Assembly (NCBI RefSeq): GCF_003231305.1
Contig: NZ_QKVM01000018.1
Coordinates: forward strand, 36,213 to 100,212
DNA length: 64,000 nucleotides
Origin: Pseudomonas sichuanensis
GTDB taxonomy: Bacteria; Pseudomonadota; Gammaproteobacteria; Pseudomonadales; Pseudomonadaceae
Direction of reading: 5' to 3'
Part shown: positions 33,459 to 42,236 of the stretch, one piece after another
Position numbering within the stretch: the stretch's first letter is position 1
Layout of the letters: every line of letters begins with the position of its first letter
Position numbers and translations under genes: made by a program
The notes under the pieces: model-generated
The model's input: only the letters and a program-made list of their open reading frames with translations
Databases searched by the model: none
Told to the model about the DNA's origin: nothing

Positions 33459-33830
33459 GTGAAATTCAGCAATCTGGCCGCGTTTGCCGGCAGTCTCTTC
33501 CTGGCCTCGGGTGCCTGTGCCCAGGACATTTCCACGCTGTATCAAGTTTATGAGCAGAAGGGCTATTCCACGCTGAGCATGGAGGAGCTGCACCAGCCTG
33601 TGCAGATCACGGCGGTGGCACTGGGTGTCTCGACCAACCTCAAGGGCGCGCCGATCCTGGCTGCCGGTGATGATGATGGCTATGAACTGGCCCGCCTCAA
33701 CGGTGCCGACGAGGCTCAGCAAGCGTTGATGAAGGCGATGCGCCCTGGCCAGAAATTCGACGCGCAGTGCGTGCTGCAGTTCACCTCTGGCAGTGACTTC
33801 ATGGCGTTCGAGCAATGCACGTTCAACTGA
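33459..33830 (+). CDS. Periplasmic hypothetical protein with OB-fold-like (tRNA_anti-like) pattern
   Basis: A 123-residue exported protein beginning with a GTG codon after AAGGAA. The signal peptide MKFSNLAAFAGSLFLASGAC AQ ends near residue 22. The mature part (VQITAVALGVSTNLKGAPIL, RPGQKFDAQCVLQF) resembles the tRNA_anti-like OB fold used in periplasmic proteins. It ends with two cysteines (CVL and CTF). It is 14 bp before the next gene, which also encodes an exported protein. The function is unknown. Confidence 0.65.
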   Translation: MKFSNLAAFAGSLFLASGACAQDISTLYQVYEQKGYSTLSMEELHQPVQITAVALGVSTNLKGAPILAAGDDDGYELARLNGADEAQQALMKAMRPGQKFDAQCVLQFTSGSDFMAFEQCTFN

Positions 33831-33844
33831 ACAAGGATGGTTTC

Positions 33845-34327
33845 ATGAAAGGATCTCTTCGCTTCATCACGCTGCTCGGCAGCCTGACTGCATTCAACGC
33901 CATGGCCGCCGATTCGGCCCAGGTTGCCTTGTTCACTGCGTTGGCGCAGTGCCAGGCCAGCGCGCAACAGGTGGAGGCGTTCAATCAGCTGGCGGATAGC
34001 GGCCAATTGACCTTCACCAAGGACGAAGCCCACAGCCCGTGGGGCGGTGCTGCCTGGCAGGTCACGCCGGCATTGAGCATCAATGGCGTGTCGTCCGCCA
34101 CCCTGGTGATGACCGACCGCTACAGCTTCTACCTGCAGACCAGCAGCAGCGCGCCGCTGGCCGATGCGGCCAAGCTCGCCAGTGCCCTGAAACTGAAGAA
34201 GACCCTCGATACCGACGGCTACGTCGACTATCAGCGAGTGCTCGACAGCAAGGGCACGTTGCGGGTGGTCTCGACCGAGGACAAGGCGCGTGACCTTTAC
34301 GTCGGCTGCAGCTATCCGCAGGCCTGA
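33845..34327 (+). CDS. Periplasmic hypothetical protein, 160 residues
   Basis: A 160-residue exported protein with the signal peptide MKGSLRFITLLGSLTAFNAMA and AAGGA 8 bases before the ATG. The mature protein has two cysteines (FTALAQCQAS and YVGCSYPQ) that could form a disulfide. It follows the previous gene by 14 bp and probably forms a two-gene operon with it. I recognise no named family. Confidence 0.65.
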   Translation: MKGSLRFITLLGSLTAFNAMAADSAQVALFTALAQCQASAQQVEAFNQLADSGQLTFTKDEAHSPWGGAAWQVTPALSINGVSSATLVMTDRYSFYLQTSSSAPLADAAKLASALKLKKTLDTDGYVDYQRVLDSKGTLRVVSTEDKARDLYVGCSYPQA

Positions 34328-34342
34328 GGCCGCTGCGCAATT

Positions 34343-34367
34343 GCAGGCCCGGATTATTCGGGCCTGC
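34343..34367. terminator. Hairpin between convergent genes
   Basis: GCAGGCCCG-GATTATT-CGGGCCTGC (stem 9 bp). It lies between the 160-residue gene and the SulP gene, without a strong U tract. Confidence 0.5.
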
Positions 34368-34417
34368 GCTTGGCGAGGGGTTTGCTCGCTGCTGCGGCAT
34401 CTGCGTCGCGCAATGCT

Positions 34418-36133
34418 CTAGTCCCTTGCCTCTGCGCGGTCCACTGGCGCTTGCCGATTCCTGTTGCGCCATACCCGATAAGCCCTGATCCCAGCACGCA
34501 CCGAGCCGAACAGCAGTTTATCCTCCATCTCCCGTGCCATCCCCGAGCGCACCAGCATGCGCAGGAAGGTGCCACGGGCGCGGGCGATGGCGAAGTGGAT
34601 ACCCTGGGCGGTGAGGGTGTCGCGCACCTCGCGCAGGGCGGCGATGCCGCTGACGTCGATACTGGTCACGGCTTCGGCGTCGAACAGCACCGCCTGGGGC
34701 TTGTCCACCCCCTGCACGGCGTCGAGCAGGCGCATCTTGAAGTAGTCGGCGTTGAAGAACAGGATCGCGTCGTCGAAGCGATACACCACCAGGCCTGGCA
34801 CGGTACGGGCGTCCTTGTGCTGGCGCACGTCCACCTGTCCCTCGACACCCGGCAACCAGCCGAGTACCGCGTCGGTCGGCTGGTAGATGCTGTAGAGCAG
34901 GCGCAGGATGGCCAGGGTCACGGCAAACACGATGCCCGGCAGCACGCCCAGCCCCAGCACCCCGACCGTGGTCAGCAGGCACAGCCAGAATTCGAAGCGG
35001 CTGAGCGTGCGGATGGTCTTGAGCGACTTGATGTCGATCAGCCCCCAGCCGGCCATCAGCAGTACCGCCCCCAGCGCCGCCTGTGGGATCCAGGCCATGG
35101 GGGCGGTGAAGAACAGCAGGATCAGGGCAATCACCAGCGCGGCGATGATGCCCACCAGCTGGCTCTTGCCGCCGACCATGTCGTTGACCGCGGTGCGCGA
35201 GTCGGCGCCGCTGATGGCGAAGCCCTGGGAAATACCGGCGGCCAGGTTGCTCACCCCGAGGGCGACGAATTCATGGTTGGCGTTGATTGCATAGCCATGC
35301 CGGGCGGCAAAGCTGCGGGCGGTGAGCATGGCGCTGCAGAAACTGATGGTGGCGATACCCAGGGCGTCACGCAGGAGGCTCTTGGTTTCCGCCAGGTTGC
35401 TTTGTGGCCAGGCCAGCTCCGGGATGCCCGCCGGCACCGGGCCAAGGATCGCCACACCATAACGGTCCAGGCCGAGCAGCCCGGCCAGGGCGGTGAACAC
35501 CACCACGGTCACCAGCGCGGCCGGCAGGCGCGGGTAACGGCGGGGCAGCCAGATCAGCAATGCCAGCCCGGCCAGGCCGATCGCCAGCGTCAGCCAATGG
35601 ATCTCGCCCAGCCGCTGCAGGAAGTTGATCAAGCTGAGGATGAAACCGTCGCCCTCGATCTTGAAACCCACGACTTTGGAGAGTTGCCCGGCGAGCAGGC
35701 TGAGGCCGATGCCGTTGAGGTAGCCGATCAGGATCGGCCGCGAGAAAAAGCTGGCGATGAAGCCGGCACGCGCCGCCCCGGCGGCGATCAGCATCACGCC
35801 CACCAGCACGGTGACGATCACCGACAGCTCGGCGATGCGCTGCGGGTCGCCCATGGCCAAGGGGGCCACAGCACCGCCGATCATCGCGCAGGTGGCGGCA
35901 TCGGGCCCGACCATCAGTTGCCGCGAACTGCCGATCAAGGCATAGACCATCATCGGCAACACGCAGGCGTACAAGCCGTACTGCGGCGGCAAGCCGACGA
36001 TCTGGGCGTAGGCGATGGCGATGGGGATCTGGATCGCGGCCACCGAAAGGCCCGCCTGCAGGTCGGCGTGGAACCACTCGCGGCGGTAGTGCAGCAGGTT
36101 GGCCAGGCCCGGTAGCCAGCGGGAGAGAAACAT
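34418..36133 (-). CDS. SulP-family anion transporter with C-terminal STAS domain
   Basis: A 571-residue membrane carrier. The SulP signature AGLSVAAIQIPIAIAYAQIV and QYGLYACVLPMMVYALIGSS are in the first membrane helices, and about 11-12 helices follow. The STAS domain begins near residue 440 (VVYRFDDAILFFNADYFKMR and AVTSIDVSGIAALREV). SulP members move sulfate, bicarbonate or dicarboxylates; the substrate cannot be assigned. It seems monocistronic. Confidence 0.9.
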   Translation of the reverse strand: MFLSRWLPGLANLLHYRREWFHADLQAGLSVAAIQIPIAIAYAQIVGLPPQYGLYACVLPMMVYALIGSSRQLMVGPDAATCAMIGGAVAPLAMGDPQRIAELSVIVTVLVGVMLIAAGAARAGFIASFFSRPILIGYLNGIGLSLLAGQLSKVVGFKIEGDGFILSLINFLQRLGEIHWLTLAIGLAGLALLIWLPRRYPRLPAALVTVVVFTALAGLLGLDRYGVAILGPVPAGIPELAWPQSNLAETKSLLRDALGIATISFCSAMLTARSFAARHGYAINANHEFVALGVSNLAAGISQGFAISGADSRTAVNDMVGGKSQLVGIIAALVIALILLFFTAPMAWIPQAALGAVLLMAGWGLIDIKSLKTIRTLSRFEFWLCLLTTVGVLGLGVLPGIVFAVTLAILRLLYSIYQPTDAVLGWLPGVEGQVDVRQHKDARTVPGLVVYRFDDAILFFNADYFKMRLLDAVQGVDKPQAVLFDAEAVTSIDVSGIAALREVRDTLTAQGIHFAIARARGTFLRMLVRSGMAREMEDKLLFGSVRAGIRAYRVWRNRNRQAPVDRAEARD

Positions 36134-36270
36134 GCGCAGTCCTTTGGAAATGTTTCAGAAAGCTTAGGTGTTTTTGCGTGCTGCGAAGCACCGGGCATTG
36201 AAGCCAATCGGGCACGGCATGGCCATGGGCCAGATCAATGAATAGTGCGCAAATGCAGGCGGCAGAAACG

Positions 36271-36295
36271 AAAAAAGGAGCCAAGGCTCCTTTTT
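36271..36295 (-). terminator. Terminator after tRNA-Gly
   Basis: On the minus strand, AAAAAGGAGCC-TT-GGCTCCTTTTTT forms a short stem with a T run (36271-36295), about 43 bp downstream of the tRNA 3' end. Confidence 0.75.
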
Positions 36296-36337
36296 ACAGC
36301 GATGACGTCACTGGAACGCCATGCGGGGAATGCGATG

Positions 36338-36411
36338 TGGAGCGGGTAGAGGGAATCGAACCCTCAACTAAAGCTTGGGAAGCTTTCGTTTTGCCACTAA
36401 ACTATACCCGC
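36338..36411 (-). tRNA. tRNA-Gly (anticodon CCC)
   Basis: On the minus strand the gene has a 7-bp acceptor stem GCGGGTA/TACCCGC and a D arm GTTT...AAAC. The anticodon stem is AAAGC/GCTTT with loop TTCCCAA, giving anticodon CCC. The T arm is GAGGG-TTCGATT-CCCTC. The discriminator is T and the CCA end is encoded (36338-36340). Total length with CCA is 74 nt. It reads GGG glycine codons. Confidence 0.95.
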
Positions 36412-36465
36412 GTCGGCGCCCGACTTTTTACCATAACCCCCTGCCAATTAATAGCCCAATGTCAT

Positions 36466-36483
36466 AAAAGGCTGTCGGCAGCC
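36466..36483 (-). terminator. Probable phaG terminator
   Basis: On the minus strand GGCTG-CCGA-CAGCC is followed by TTTT, about 40 bp after the phaG stop. The stem is short. Confidence 0.5.
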
Positions 36484-36524
36484 TGCTGCCTGCGGGTAAG
36501 CCAGGCATGCAGGTGCCGTTGCGC

Positions 36525-37409
36525 TTAGATGGCCAGTGCATGCTGCCCCTGCGTGTGGGTGTAGCGTTGACGGGGCTCGCGCACGGTCGGCTTGAGGAAA
36601 CCGAGCATGACCGAGCGGGTATCCTCACTGGCGCTCTTGTGCTCCATGTCGAGGAAGTGGCCGGCTCCGCGGATCACGCTGAAGTGGCTTTGCCCCACAT
36701 GTTTGCTGAACTGCCGCGCATCTTCGACGGTGGTGTATTCGTCACGGTCGCCGTTGATGAACAGCACCGGGATGTCGATGTTGCGCGCGACCTTCAGCGC
36801 CCGCTCCAGGTCGTGATCGAGCACTTGGTTGATGTGGAAATGCATCTGCGCGTACTCGTGGCTGTCCAGGCTGCTGACATGCCGGTAATTGAAGCGCTTG
36901 AACAGCGACGGCAGGTATTTGCCGATGGTGTCGTTGACCAGGTTGCCCACCTGGTAACGATCGCAGGCGGCCAGGAACTGGCAACCACGCTCCAGGTAGT
37001 CGCGCATCGGCTCGTTGATCACCGGCGAGAACGAACTGACGATGGCCTTCTTCACCAACCGTGGCTGGTGCGCCAGCGCCAGCAGGGCGCAGGCACCGCC
37101 CCAGGAGAACGACATCACGTGGTCGGCGTGGAAGTGCTCGATCAGCTCAAGGAGGATGTGCGACTCGGTCTCCTTGGTGATCAGCCGTTCCTGGCGGTTG
37201 TGGGGCTTGGACTTGCCGGCATAGGGCTGGTCGTACAGCACCACGTTGAATTGCGGGTGCAGGCTGCGCACTGTCTGTGCAAAGGACGCCGTGGTGGCCA
37301 ATGATCCATTGATCAGGATGATGGTCTTTTCGGCGCCTTCCGCGCGATGGAACTCCGTGTAAACCCGGTACTGACCTTGGATATCAAGTACAGCAATTTC
37401 TGGCCTCAT
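36525..37409 (-). CDS. phaG: (R)-3-hydroxyacyl-ACP:CoA transacylase/thioesterase-type hydrolase PhaG
   Basis: A 294-residue alpha/beta-hydrolase. The open frame MRPEIAVLDIQGQYRVYTEF, the oxyanion INGSLATTASFAQ, the nucleophile elbow MSFSWGG and the ending VREPRQRY...QGQHALAI match PhaG of P. putida as I recall it. PhaG takes (R)-3-hydroxyacyl groups from fatty-acid synthesis on ACP and feeds them to medium-chain polyhydroxyalkanoate synthesis. The RhlA protein is a related homologue. AGGAG is 8 bases before the chosen ATG. The pha synthase genes are not in this window, so phaG is separately located, as usual. Confidence 0.93.
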   Translation of the reverse strand: MRPEIAVLDIQGQYRVYTEFHRAEGAEKTIILINGSLATTASFAQTVRSLHPQFNVVLYDQPYAGKSKPHNRQERLITKETESHILLELIEHFHADHVMSFSWGGACALLALAHQPRLVKKAIVSSFSPVINEPMRDYLERGCQFLAACDRYQVGNLVNDTIGKYLPSLFKRFNYRHVSSLDSHEYAQMHFHINQVLDHDLERALKVARNIDIPVLFINGDRDEYTTVEDARQFSKHVGQSHFSVIRGAGHFLDMEHKSASEDTRSVMLGFLKPTVREPRQRYTHTQGQHALAI

Positions 37410-37856
37410 GTCATCGACTCCTGGCGCAAAAAAGGGTATTCGCGTCACCTGTTGGTCTGCGTGGCTGGTTCGTGAACTCGCGTTCGAATCAACCGCGCAG
37501 GCCGTTAGGGTGCACGTGCTTTATGACAGGTAGGCATTTGCCTGGAAGAAAACCGGTGGGCCCTTGTGTCGATCCCTGACGCGTGTGTCGACGGTATTGT
37601 TGTAGCGGGCGATTTACCGTGCCCCAAGGTGTCGAGACCCTGGGTGGCCGGCAAAAAGGTGTCTTGGACTGCGTTTGTGACCGGCGAGTCACGGGCAGAC
37701 CGACAAGTTGGCAGTCAAGCAGCGCAGGGCCGATCGCGCAAGTGAGTTTCGGGGGATATTTTGCAGCAAACCGCTGGGCGGTCGGTGTAGTGGAAAAGTG
37801 CCGGGGCTACCCAATCGTTTGCGCGAAAAACGCCTGCGCAGAGCCTTCGCAGCCGC
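37410..37856. other. Intergenic gap between phaG and rsuA, nothing assigned
   Basis: This 447-bp region lies upstream of phaG and downstream of rsuA. I found no convincing ORF, REP or tRNA. It must hold the phaG promoter and leader, but no -10/-35 pair stood out clearly. Confidence 0.6.
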
Positions 37857-38549
37857 TCAGAAACAGGCGATTTCTGCGGCCGAAAGGTCCCGGTACTGGC
37901 CCGGCAACAAGGCCGGATCCAGCGCGATCATCCCCATGCTTTCCCGGTGCAGCCCCAGTACCTTGTTCTGGAAGTGGCCGAACATGCGCTTGACCTGGTG
38001 ATAGCGGCCTTCGACGATCGAAAGCCGCGCTTCGCGGGGGCCGAGAATATCCAGCTGCGCAGGCTGGGTGGTGAGGTCTTCGAAGGCGAAATAGAAGCCT
38101 TGGCGAAACTTCTCGACGTAGTGGGCGCCGATCTCGTCTTCGGTCTGTACGTGGTAAACCTTGGCCAGCTTGGTCTGTGGCTGGGTCAGGCGGCGCGACC
38201 ACTGGCCGTCGTTGGTCAGGATCAGCAGGCCGGTGGTGTTGTAGTCCAGGCGCCCAGCAATGTGCAGGTCGTCGCGCCATGCGGGCGGCAGCAGGTCGAG
38301 CACGGTGCGGTGCTGCGGGTCGCTGGTGGCGCTGACGCAGCCCATGGGCTTGTGCAGCATCAGGTAGCGCGCCGGGCGGCCGGCCTGCAGCAGTTGTTCG
38401 TCCACCTCGACACGGCTGAACTCGCGTACCTCGTGCAGCGGGTCGGCGGTGATCACGCCATCCACGCGCACACGCCGCTGCACCAGCAGCAGGCGCACTT
38501 GCTGGCGGTTGAAGCAGGGCAGGTTGGCGAGGAAACGGTCGAGGCGCAT
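37857..38549 (-). CDS. rsuA: 16S rRNA pseudouridine(516) synthase RsuA
   Basis: A 230-residue RNA pseudouridine synthase. The N-terminal S4 RNA-binding domain (MRLDRFLANLPCFNRQQVRL) is followed by the catalytic motif AGRLDYNTTGLLILTND with Asp102. The ending RYHQVKRMFGHFQNKVLGLH is the RsuA/RluB-E motif. In RsuA/RluE proteins the Asp attacks the uridine. The length and S4 domain favour RsuA over RluE. Confidence 0.88.
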   Translation of the reverse strand: MRLDRFLANLPCFNRQQVRLLLVQRRVRVDGVITADPLHEVREFSRVEVDEQLLQAGRPARYLMLHKPMGCVSATSDPQHRTVLDLLPPAWRDDLHIAGRLDYNTTGLLILTNDGQWSRRLTQPQTKLAKVYHVQTEDEIGAHYVEKFRQGFYFAFEDLTTQPAQLDILGPREARLSIVEGRYHQVKRMFGHFQNKVLGLHRESMGMIALDPALLPGQYRDLSAAEIACF

Positions 38550-38580
38550 GGCGGCAGGTCGCGGCAGATCGGCGCGCAGT

Positions 38581-38802
38581 CTAGCGAATCGCGGGCGATT
38601 GCGCTGCCTTGAGTTGCTCGTCCACTTTCGCGCACTGCGGGCACAGGCAGGCCTGGTTGCGCAGTTCGGCAGGCAGGGCTTCGATGATGGCCGGGTCGAT
38701 GCTCACCGCGAAGCACCAGCACCCTTGGGTGGCGCTGGCCGGGTTGGCCAGGCCGCACTGGTTGGCGGCGCCGCAGGCAGGGCAGTGCAGGTTACTGGTC
38801 AT
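38581..38802 (-). CDS. Cysteine-rich CWC-family small protein
   Basis: A 73-residue cytosolic protein with a zinc-ribbon-like arrangement: HCPACGAANQCG at the start, GCWCF in the middle and CLCPQCAK near the end. This resembles the cysteine-rich CWC family. The start overlaps the stop of the upstream cyclase gene by 11 bp, so the two are cotranscribed. Function unknown. Confidence 0.75.
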   Translation of the reverse strand: MTSNLHCPACGAANQCGLANPASATQGCWCFAVSIDPAIIEALPAELRNQACLCPQCAKVDEQLKAAQSPAIR

Positions 38803-40285
38803 GGTCGGGTCCGGGCATCTGGCTGCAGACGCGGTTGCGTCCGCCTTGTTTGGCACGATAAAGCGCGTGGTCGGCGCGGCTCAGCAGGCTGTGCAGGGTG
38901 TCGTCGCGCTGCAGGCCGGCGAGGCCGATGCTGACGGTAAGGCGCAGCGGTTTGTCGGCATAACTGAAGATCAGTTGCTCGGTGCGCCGGCGGATCTTTT
39001 CGGCCACTTCGACGGCCTGGCGCCCTTCGGTTTCGCGCAGCAGCACGATGAACTCCTCGCCGCCCCAGCGGCAGAGTATATCGGACTGTCGCAGGCTGCC
39101 CTGCAGCACGTTGGCGAACTGGCGCAGCACTTCGTCGCCGGCCAGGTGGCCGTGGGTGTCGTTGAGTGCCTTGAAGTGGTCGAGGTCGATCAACAGGGCG
39201 ACCAGCGGTGCACTGATGCGTTGCGCCTCGACCAGTGCCTGGCCGGCCAGCAGGTCGAAGCTGCGCCGGTTGGGCAGGCCGGTGAGGCTGTCGAGGGTGG
39301 CCAGGGCCTCGGCGTTGTCCTGATGGCGCTTGATCATGGCGTTGAGCAGCGACAGCACCACCAAAGTGATCATGGCGCAGATCGCCAGGTTCAGGTACAG
39401 CGACTGGCGGATGCGGTCCAGGGCACTGGTCTCGCGCTTGTCCACCAGCAGGTACCAGTCCAGTTCGGGCAGCGCGCGCACGTTCAGGAAGTGGCTGTGG
39501 CCGTCGTTGTCGTAATACTCGTGGCTACCAGCGGCAGGGGTCGGCATGCGCGCCAGCAGGTCCCGCCACTGGCTGCTGTCACTCAGCTGCTGCCCTGCGC
39601 GAAGGCCATGGGGGCCGCCGTCAGAACCGGTCAGCAGCACCTTGCCCTGGGCATCGGTGAACAGCACCGAACGATGGTAGCGGCGCTGGTAGTCATCGAT
39701 CAGGCGCACCACCGACTCGACGCTCAACCCCACGCCCACGGCACCGATGAAGCGCTGCTGGTAGTCGAGCACTCGGTAGTTGATGAAAACCGTGAGCTTG
39801 TCCTGGTTGGCCATGTCCACGTCGACATTGATCTCGTAGGGCACGCTGGCCTCGCGCAGGCGGAAGTACCAGGCATCGCGCCAGGCATCGGCCTTGACCT
39901 GCTTGAGTACACCTTTGGCCTGGTAATAGGTGCGGCTGCGCTCGGCGACCAGGAAACTGGTGAAGGTGCCCTGGCTGCCCATCACCTCGCCCAGGTAGCG
40001 GGTGATGCGGGTGGGGTCCTGTTCGCCGCCCAGCAGCCAGTCCCGCAGGAAGGTGTCCTGAGCCATCATCGACGAGATCAGCACCGGGCGGATCAGGTCT
40101 TTCTGGATTTCCGAATAGACGGTGTCGGAGGTCAGCGGCAGCTCGGTGTTGACGATGCCGTCGCGGATTGCCCCGCGCGAGGCGTAGTAGCTCAGCAGCG
40201 AGGTGGCGAGGAAGCCGCAGCCCAGCAACAGCAGCAGGGTGAAGATCAGCGAGCGTTGCGAGAACAGGGCGGAAGGCGAGGGCAT
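38792..40285 (-). CDS. Membrane diguanylate cyclase (Cache sensor plus GGDEF)
   Basis: A 497-residue enzyme. TM1 is near residues 12-34, and a periplasmic Cache-like sensor (VNTELPLTSDTVYSEIQKDL... YEINVDVDMANQDKLTVFIN) spans about residues 35-285. TM2 is near 300-320 and the GGDEF domain follows. The active site is RWGGEEF at residues 406-412 (GGEEF at 408-412), and the inhibitory I-site RQSD lies five residues before it. It should make cyclic-di-GMP and be subject to product inhibition. The sensed signal is unknown. It is followed by the overlapping CWC gene. Confidence 0.9.
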   Translation of the reverse strand: MPSPSALFSQRSLIFTLLLLLGCGFLATSLLSYYASRGAIRDGIVNTELPLTSDTVYSEIQKDLIRPVLISSMMAQDTFLRDWLLGGEQDPTRITRYLGEVMGSQGTFTSFLVAERSRTYYQAKGVLKQVKADAWRDAWYFRLREASVPYEINVDVDMANQDKLTVFINYRVLDYQQRFIGAVGVGLSVESVVRLIDDYQRRYHRSVLFTDAQGKVLLTGSDGGPHGLRAGQQLSDSSQWRDLLARMPTPAAGSHEYYDNDGHSHFLNVRALPELDWYLLVDKRETSALDRIRQSLYLNLAICAMITLVVLSLLNAMIKRHQDNAEALATLDSLTGLPNRRSFDLLAGQALVEAQRISAPLVALLIDLDHFKALNDTHGHLAGDEVLRQFANVLQGSLRQSDILCRWGGEEFIVLLRETEGRQAVEVAEKIRRRTEQLIFSYADKPLRLTVSIGLAGLQRDDTLHSLLSRADHALYRAKQGGRNRVCSQMPGPDHDQ

Positions 40286-40497
40286 GATCGTCCCGTGATG
40301 TGTGCCGGTGGCGACATTCTAGTGAGATGACCGAAAAATGACTGCATGTTTTTCAGGGTTATAGGGGATGTTTCAATTTGTTGCAGAAATGGCACTGAAC
40401 CCTGGCCGGACTGTCTTATGCAGTGTCGATCAACGCATCGTCGTCGACGCTCGCCAGCGCCGCTGTGTCGGGCACCCCTGCGGTCCAGGAGGCCGCC

Positions 40498-40941
40498 ATG
40501 TACCCACGAATCCTGATCATTGTCCTGCTCGGACTGCTGACTTCTGCCTGCGCCCCCTACTACGAGAGCGACGGCTACTACCGCAGTGACTACTACACCA
40601 GCGACCGCTACGTGTACCCCGGCTATTACCGCCAGGACCGCTACTATGTAGCCCCGCAACCGCGCTACTACTACCAGCCAGCACCGCGCTACTACCGTCC
40701 GGCGCCGGTGCCGCAGTACCGGCCCTATCCGGCACCTGGCATGCAGCCGAGCTGGCACGGCAACCCGCGCAACGACTATGGCAACCGCCAGCGGTATGAC
40801 TATGGGCGGGACCGGGATCGGCAGGACTACCGCAACGACAACCGTGGCGGCCGAGGGGATCGCTGGCATTCCAATGGGCAGGGCCATGGTGACCGCGGCC
40901 CGGACGGCGGGCGGGGTGGGGATCGCAACTGGCAGCGTTGA
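40498..40941 (+). CDS. Tyrosine-rich low-complexity lipoprotein
   Basis: A 147-residue lipoprotein. The signal MYPRILIIVLLGLLTSAC ends in a lipobox Cys. The mature protein begins with Tyr-Tyr pairs in Arg/Ser/Asp/Pro context (YYESDGYYRSDYYTSDRYVY, then PRYYYQPAPRYYRP). The last third is Arg/Gly/Asp/Asn-rich (RGDRWHSNGQGH). AGGAGG stands 5 bases before the ATG. The composition suggests an intrinsically disordered surface protein; no family is recognised. Confidence 0.75.
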   Translation: MYPRILIIVLLGLLTSACAPYYESDGYYRSDYYTSDRYVYPGYYRQDRYYVAPQPRYYYQPAPRYYRPAPVPQYRPYPAPGMQPSWHGNPRNDYGNRQRYDYGRDRDRQDYRNDNRGGRGDRWHSNGQGHGDRGPDGGRGGDRNWQR

Positions 40942-40953
40942 GGACCAATGGGC

Positions 40954-40998
40954 CATCACAGGGCAAGCCGGCAGGCCGTACCGACTTGCCCTGTGATG
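40954..40998. terminator. Inverted repeat between convergent genes
   Basis: CATCACAGGGCAAG (40954-40967) pairs with CTTGCCCTGTGATG (40985-40998), a perfect 14-bp stem with a 17-nt loop. It ends just before the enoyl-CoA hydratase-family gene stop (41002). It is a likely bidirectional terminator. Confidence 0.65.
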
Positions 40999-41001
40999 CT
41001 T

Positions 41002-42108
41002 CTACGCTAGATCGGCCAGCGGGTGCCGTCCCTCCCAGGCCTTGCTGAAATGCGCCGCCACCACCGCCGCGGGCACCTGCGCCACGTCCGGCCAGTGCCA
41101 GTGCGGCGTGTTGTCCTTGTCCAGCAATCTGGCCCGTACCCCTTCGCTGAACTCGGGGTGACGGCAACAGTTGAGGCTCAGGGTGTATTCCATCTGGAAC
41201 ACCTGCGCCAGCGACAGGTGGCGGGCCCGGCGGATCTGCTCCCACACCAGGTGCGCGGTCAGCGGGCAGCCCTCGTGCAGGCGCTGACCTGCTGCGGCCA
41301 GCAACGGGTCGGCATGCCGGGCCAGGCCGGCCAGCGCACGCCAGGCCGCTACCGGGTCGGCCACATCGAGTACTTCGTCGATCACTGCCCGGCGCGCCAG
41401 CCATTGGCCCTCGGGCAGTTCGGCGCAGGCCCGGTGCTGTTCGGCCTTGAGCAGGCTGTTGAGCTGCAGGTCGGTCTGTTCCTGCCAGTTCAGTTGCAGC
41501 AGCTCCTCCACCAGCGCTTCTTGTTGATGCTCGCCAAAGAAACGGTCGGCCAGACCCAGGTCCAGGGCGTCACGGGCATTGATTGGCGCGCCGGTGAGGC
41601 CGAGGAACAGGCCGAGCTTGCCGGGCAGGCGCGAAAGGAACCAGCTGGCGCCAACGTCCGGATACAGGCCGATGCTGATCTCGGGCATGGCCAGGCGGCT
41701 GCTGGGGGTGACGATGCGCACCGCCGCGCCCTGCAGCAGCCCCATGCCACCACCGAGCACATGGCCATGGCCCCAGCACAGCAGGGGCTTGGGGTAGGTG
41801 TGCAGGCGGTGGTCGAGGCGGTATTCGCTGGCGAAGAACGTGGCGGCCAGCGGCGGTATGCTGCCGGGATGCTCGCGGCAGGCTTGTACCAGCGCACGCA
41901 CGTCGCCCCCGGCACAGAAGGCTTTGGGCCCATTGCCGCGCAGCACTACGCAGACGATGCCGGGATCGTGGGCCCAGGCGTGCAGGCGCTCGTCGAGCAC
42001 CTCGATCATCGGCAGGGTCAGCGCATTGAGCGCCTTGGGTGCATCCAGGGTGGCGATGCCGATGCGGGCGCCATCGGCGCCGGTGAGTACCTCGCATTGA
42101 ATGGACAT
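41002..42108 (-). CDS. Enoyl-CoA hydratase/3-hydroxyisobutyryl-CoA hydrolase-like protein
   Basis: A 368-residue crotonase-superfamily protein of the 3-hydroxyisobutyryl-CoA hydrolase length. ALNALTLPMIEVLDERL and GNGPKAFCAGGDVRAL are the oxyanion/CoA region. GHVLGGGMGLLQGAAVRIVT and RLAMPEISIGLYPDVGASWF are the second set of motifs (Glu/Asp catalytic positions). In this group the enzyme acts in valine catabolism, but the sequence cannot prove that. It appears monocistronic, divergent from ung. Confidence 0.85.
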   Translation of the reverse strand: MSIQCEVLTGADGARIGIATLDAPKALNALTLPMIEVLDERLHAWAHDPGIVCVVLRGNGPKAFCAGGDVRALVQACREHPGSIPPLAATFFASEYRLDHRLHTYPKPLLCWGHGHVLGGGMGLLQGAAVRIVTPSSRLAMPEISIGLYPDVGASWFLSRLPGKLGLFLGLTGAPINARDALDLGLADRFFGEHQQEALVEELLQLNWQEQTDLQLNSLLKAEQHRACAELPEGQWLARRAVIDEVLDVADPVAAWRALAGLARHADPLLAAAGQRLHEGCPLTAHLVWEQIRRARHLSLAQVFQMEYTLSLNCCRHPEFSEGVRARLLDKDNTPHWHWPDVAQVPAAVVAAHFSKAWEGRHPLADLA

Positions 42109-42236
42109 GGACTACCTCGCGCAAGTCATCCCACCAGTATGGCCCGCGCTGCTGAAGCTGCCGGTCGTCGGTCGGATCGATTGACAAGCCGGCGCGGCTT
42201 TCCTAGTGTCGCGCCACTTTGCTTCTGGATGGCCCC

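Noticed and set aside
34370..36115. 581-codon plus-strand ORF
   Set aside because: It is antisense to the SulP gene; the Gln/His-rich sequence has no motif.
37410..37856. Small ORFs in the phaG-rsuA gap
   Set aside because: Short, overlapping frames without Shine-Dalgarno or recognisable composition.
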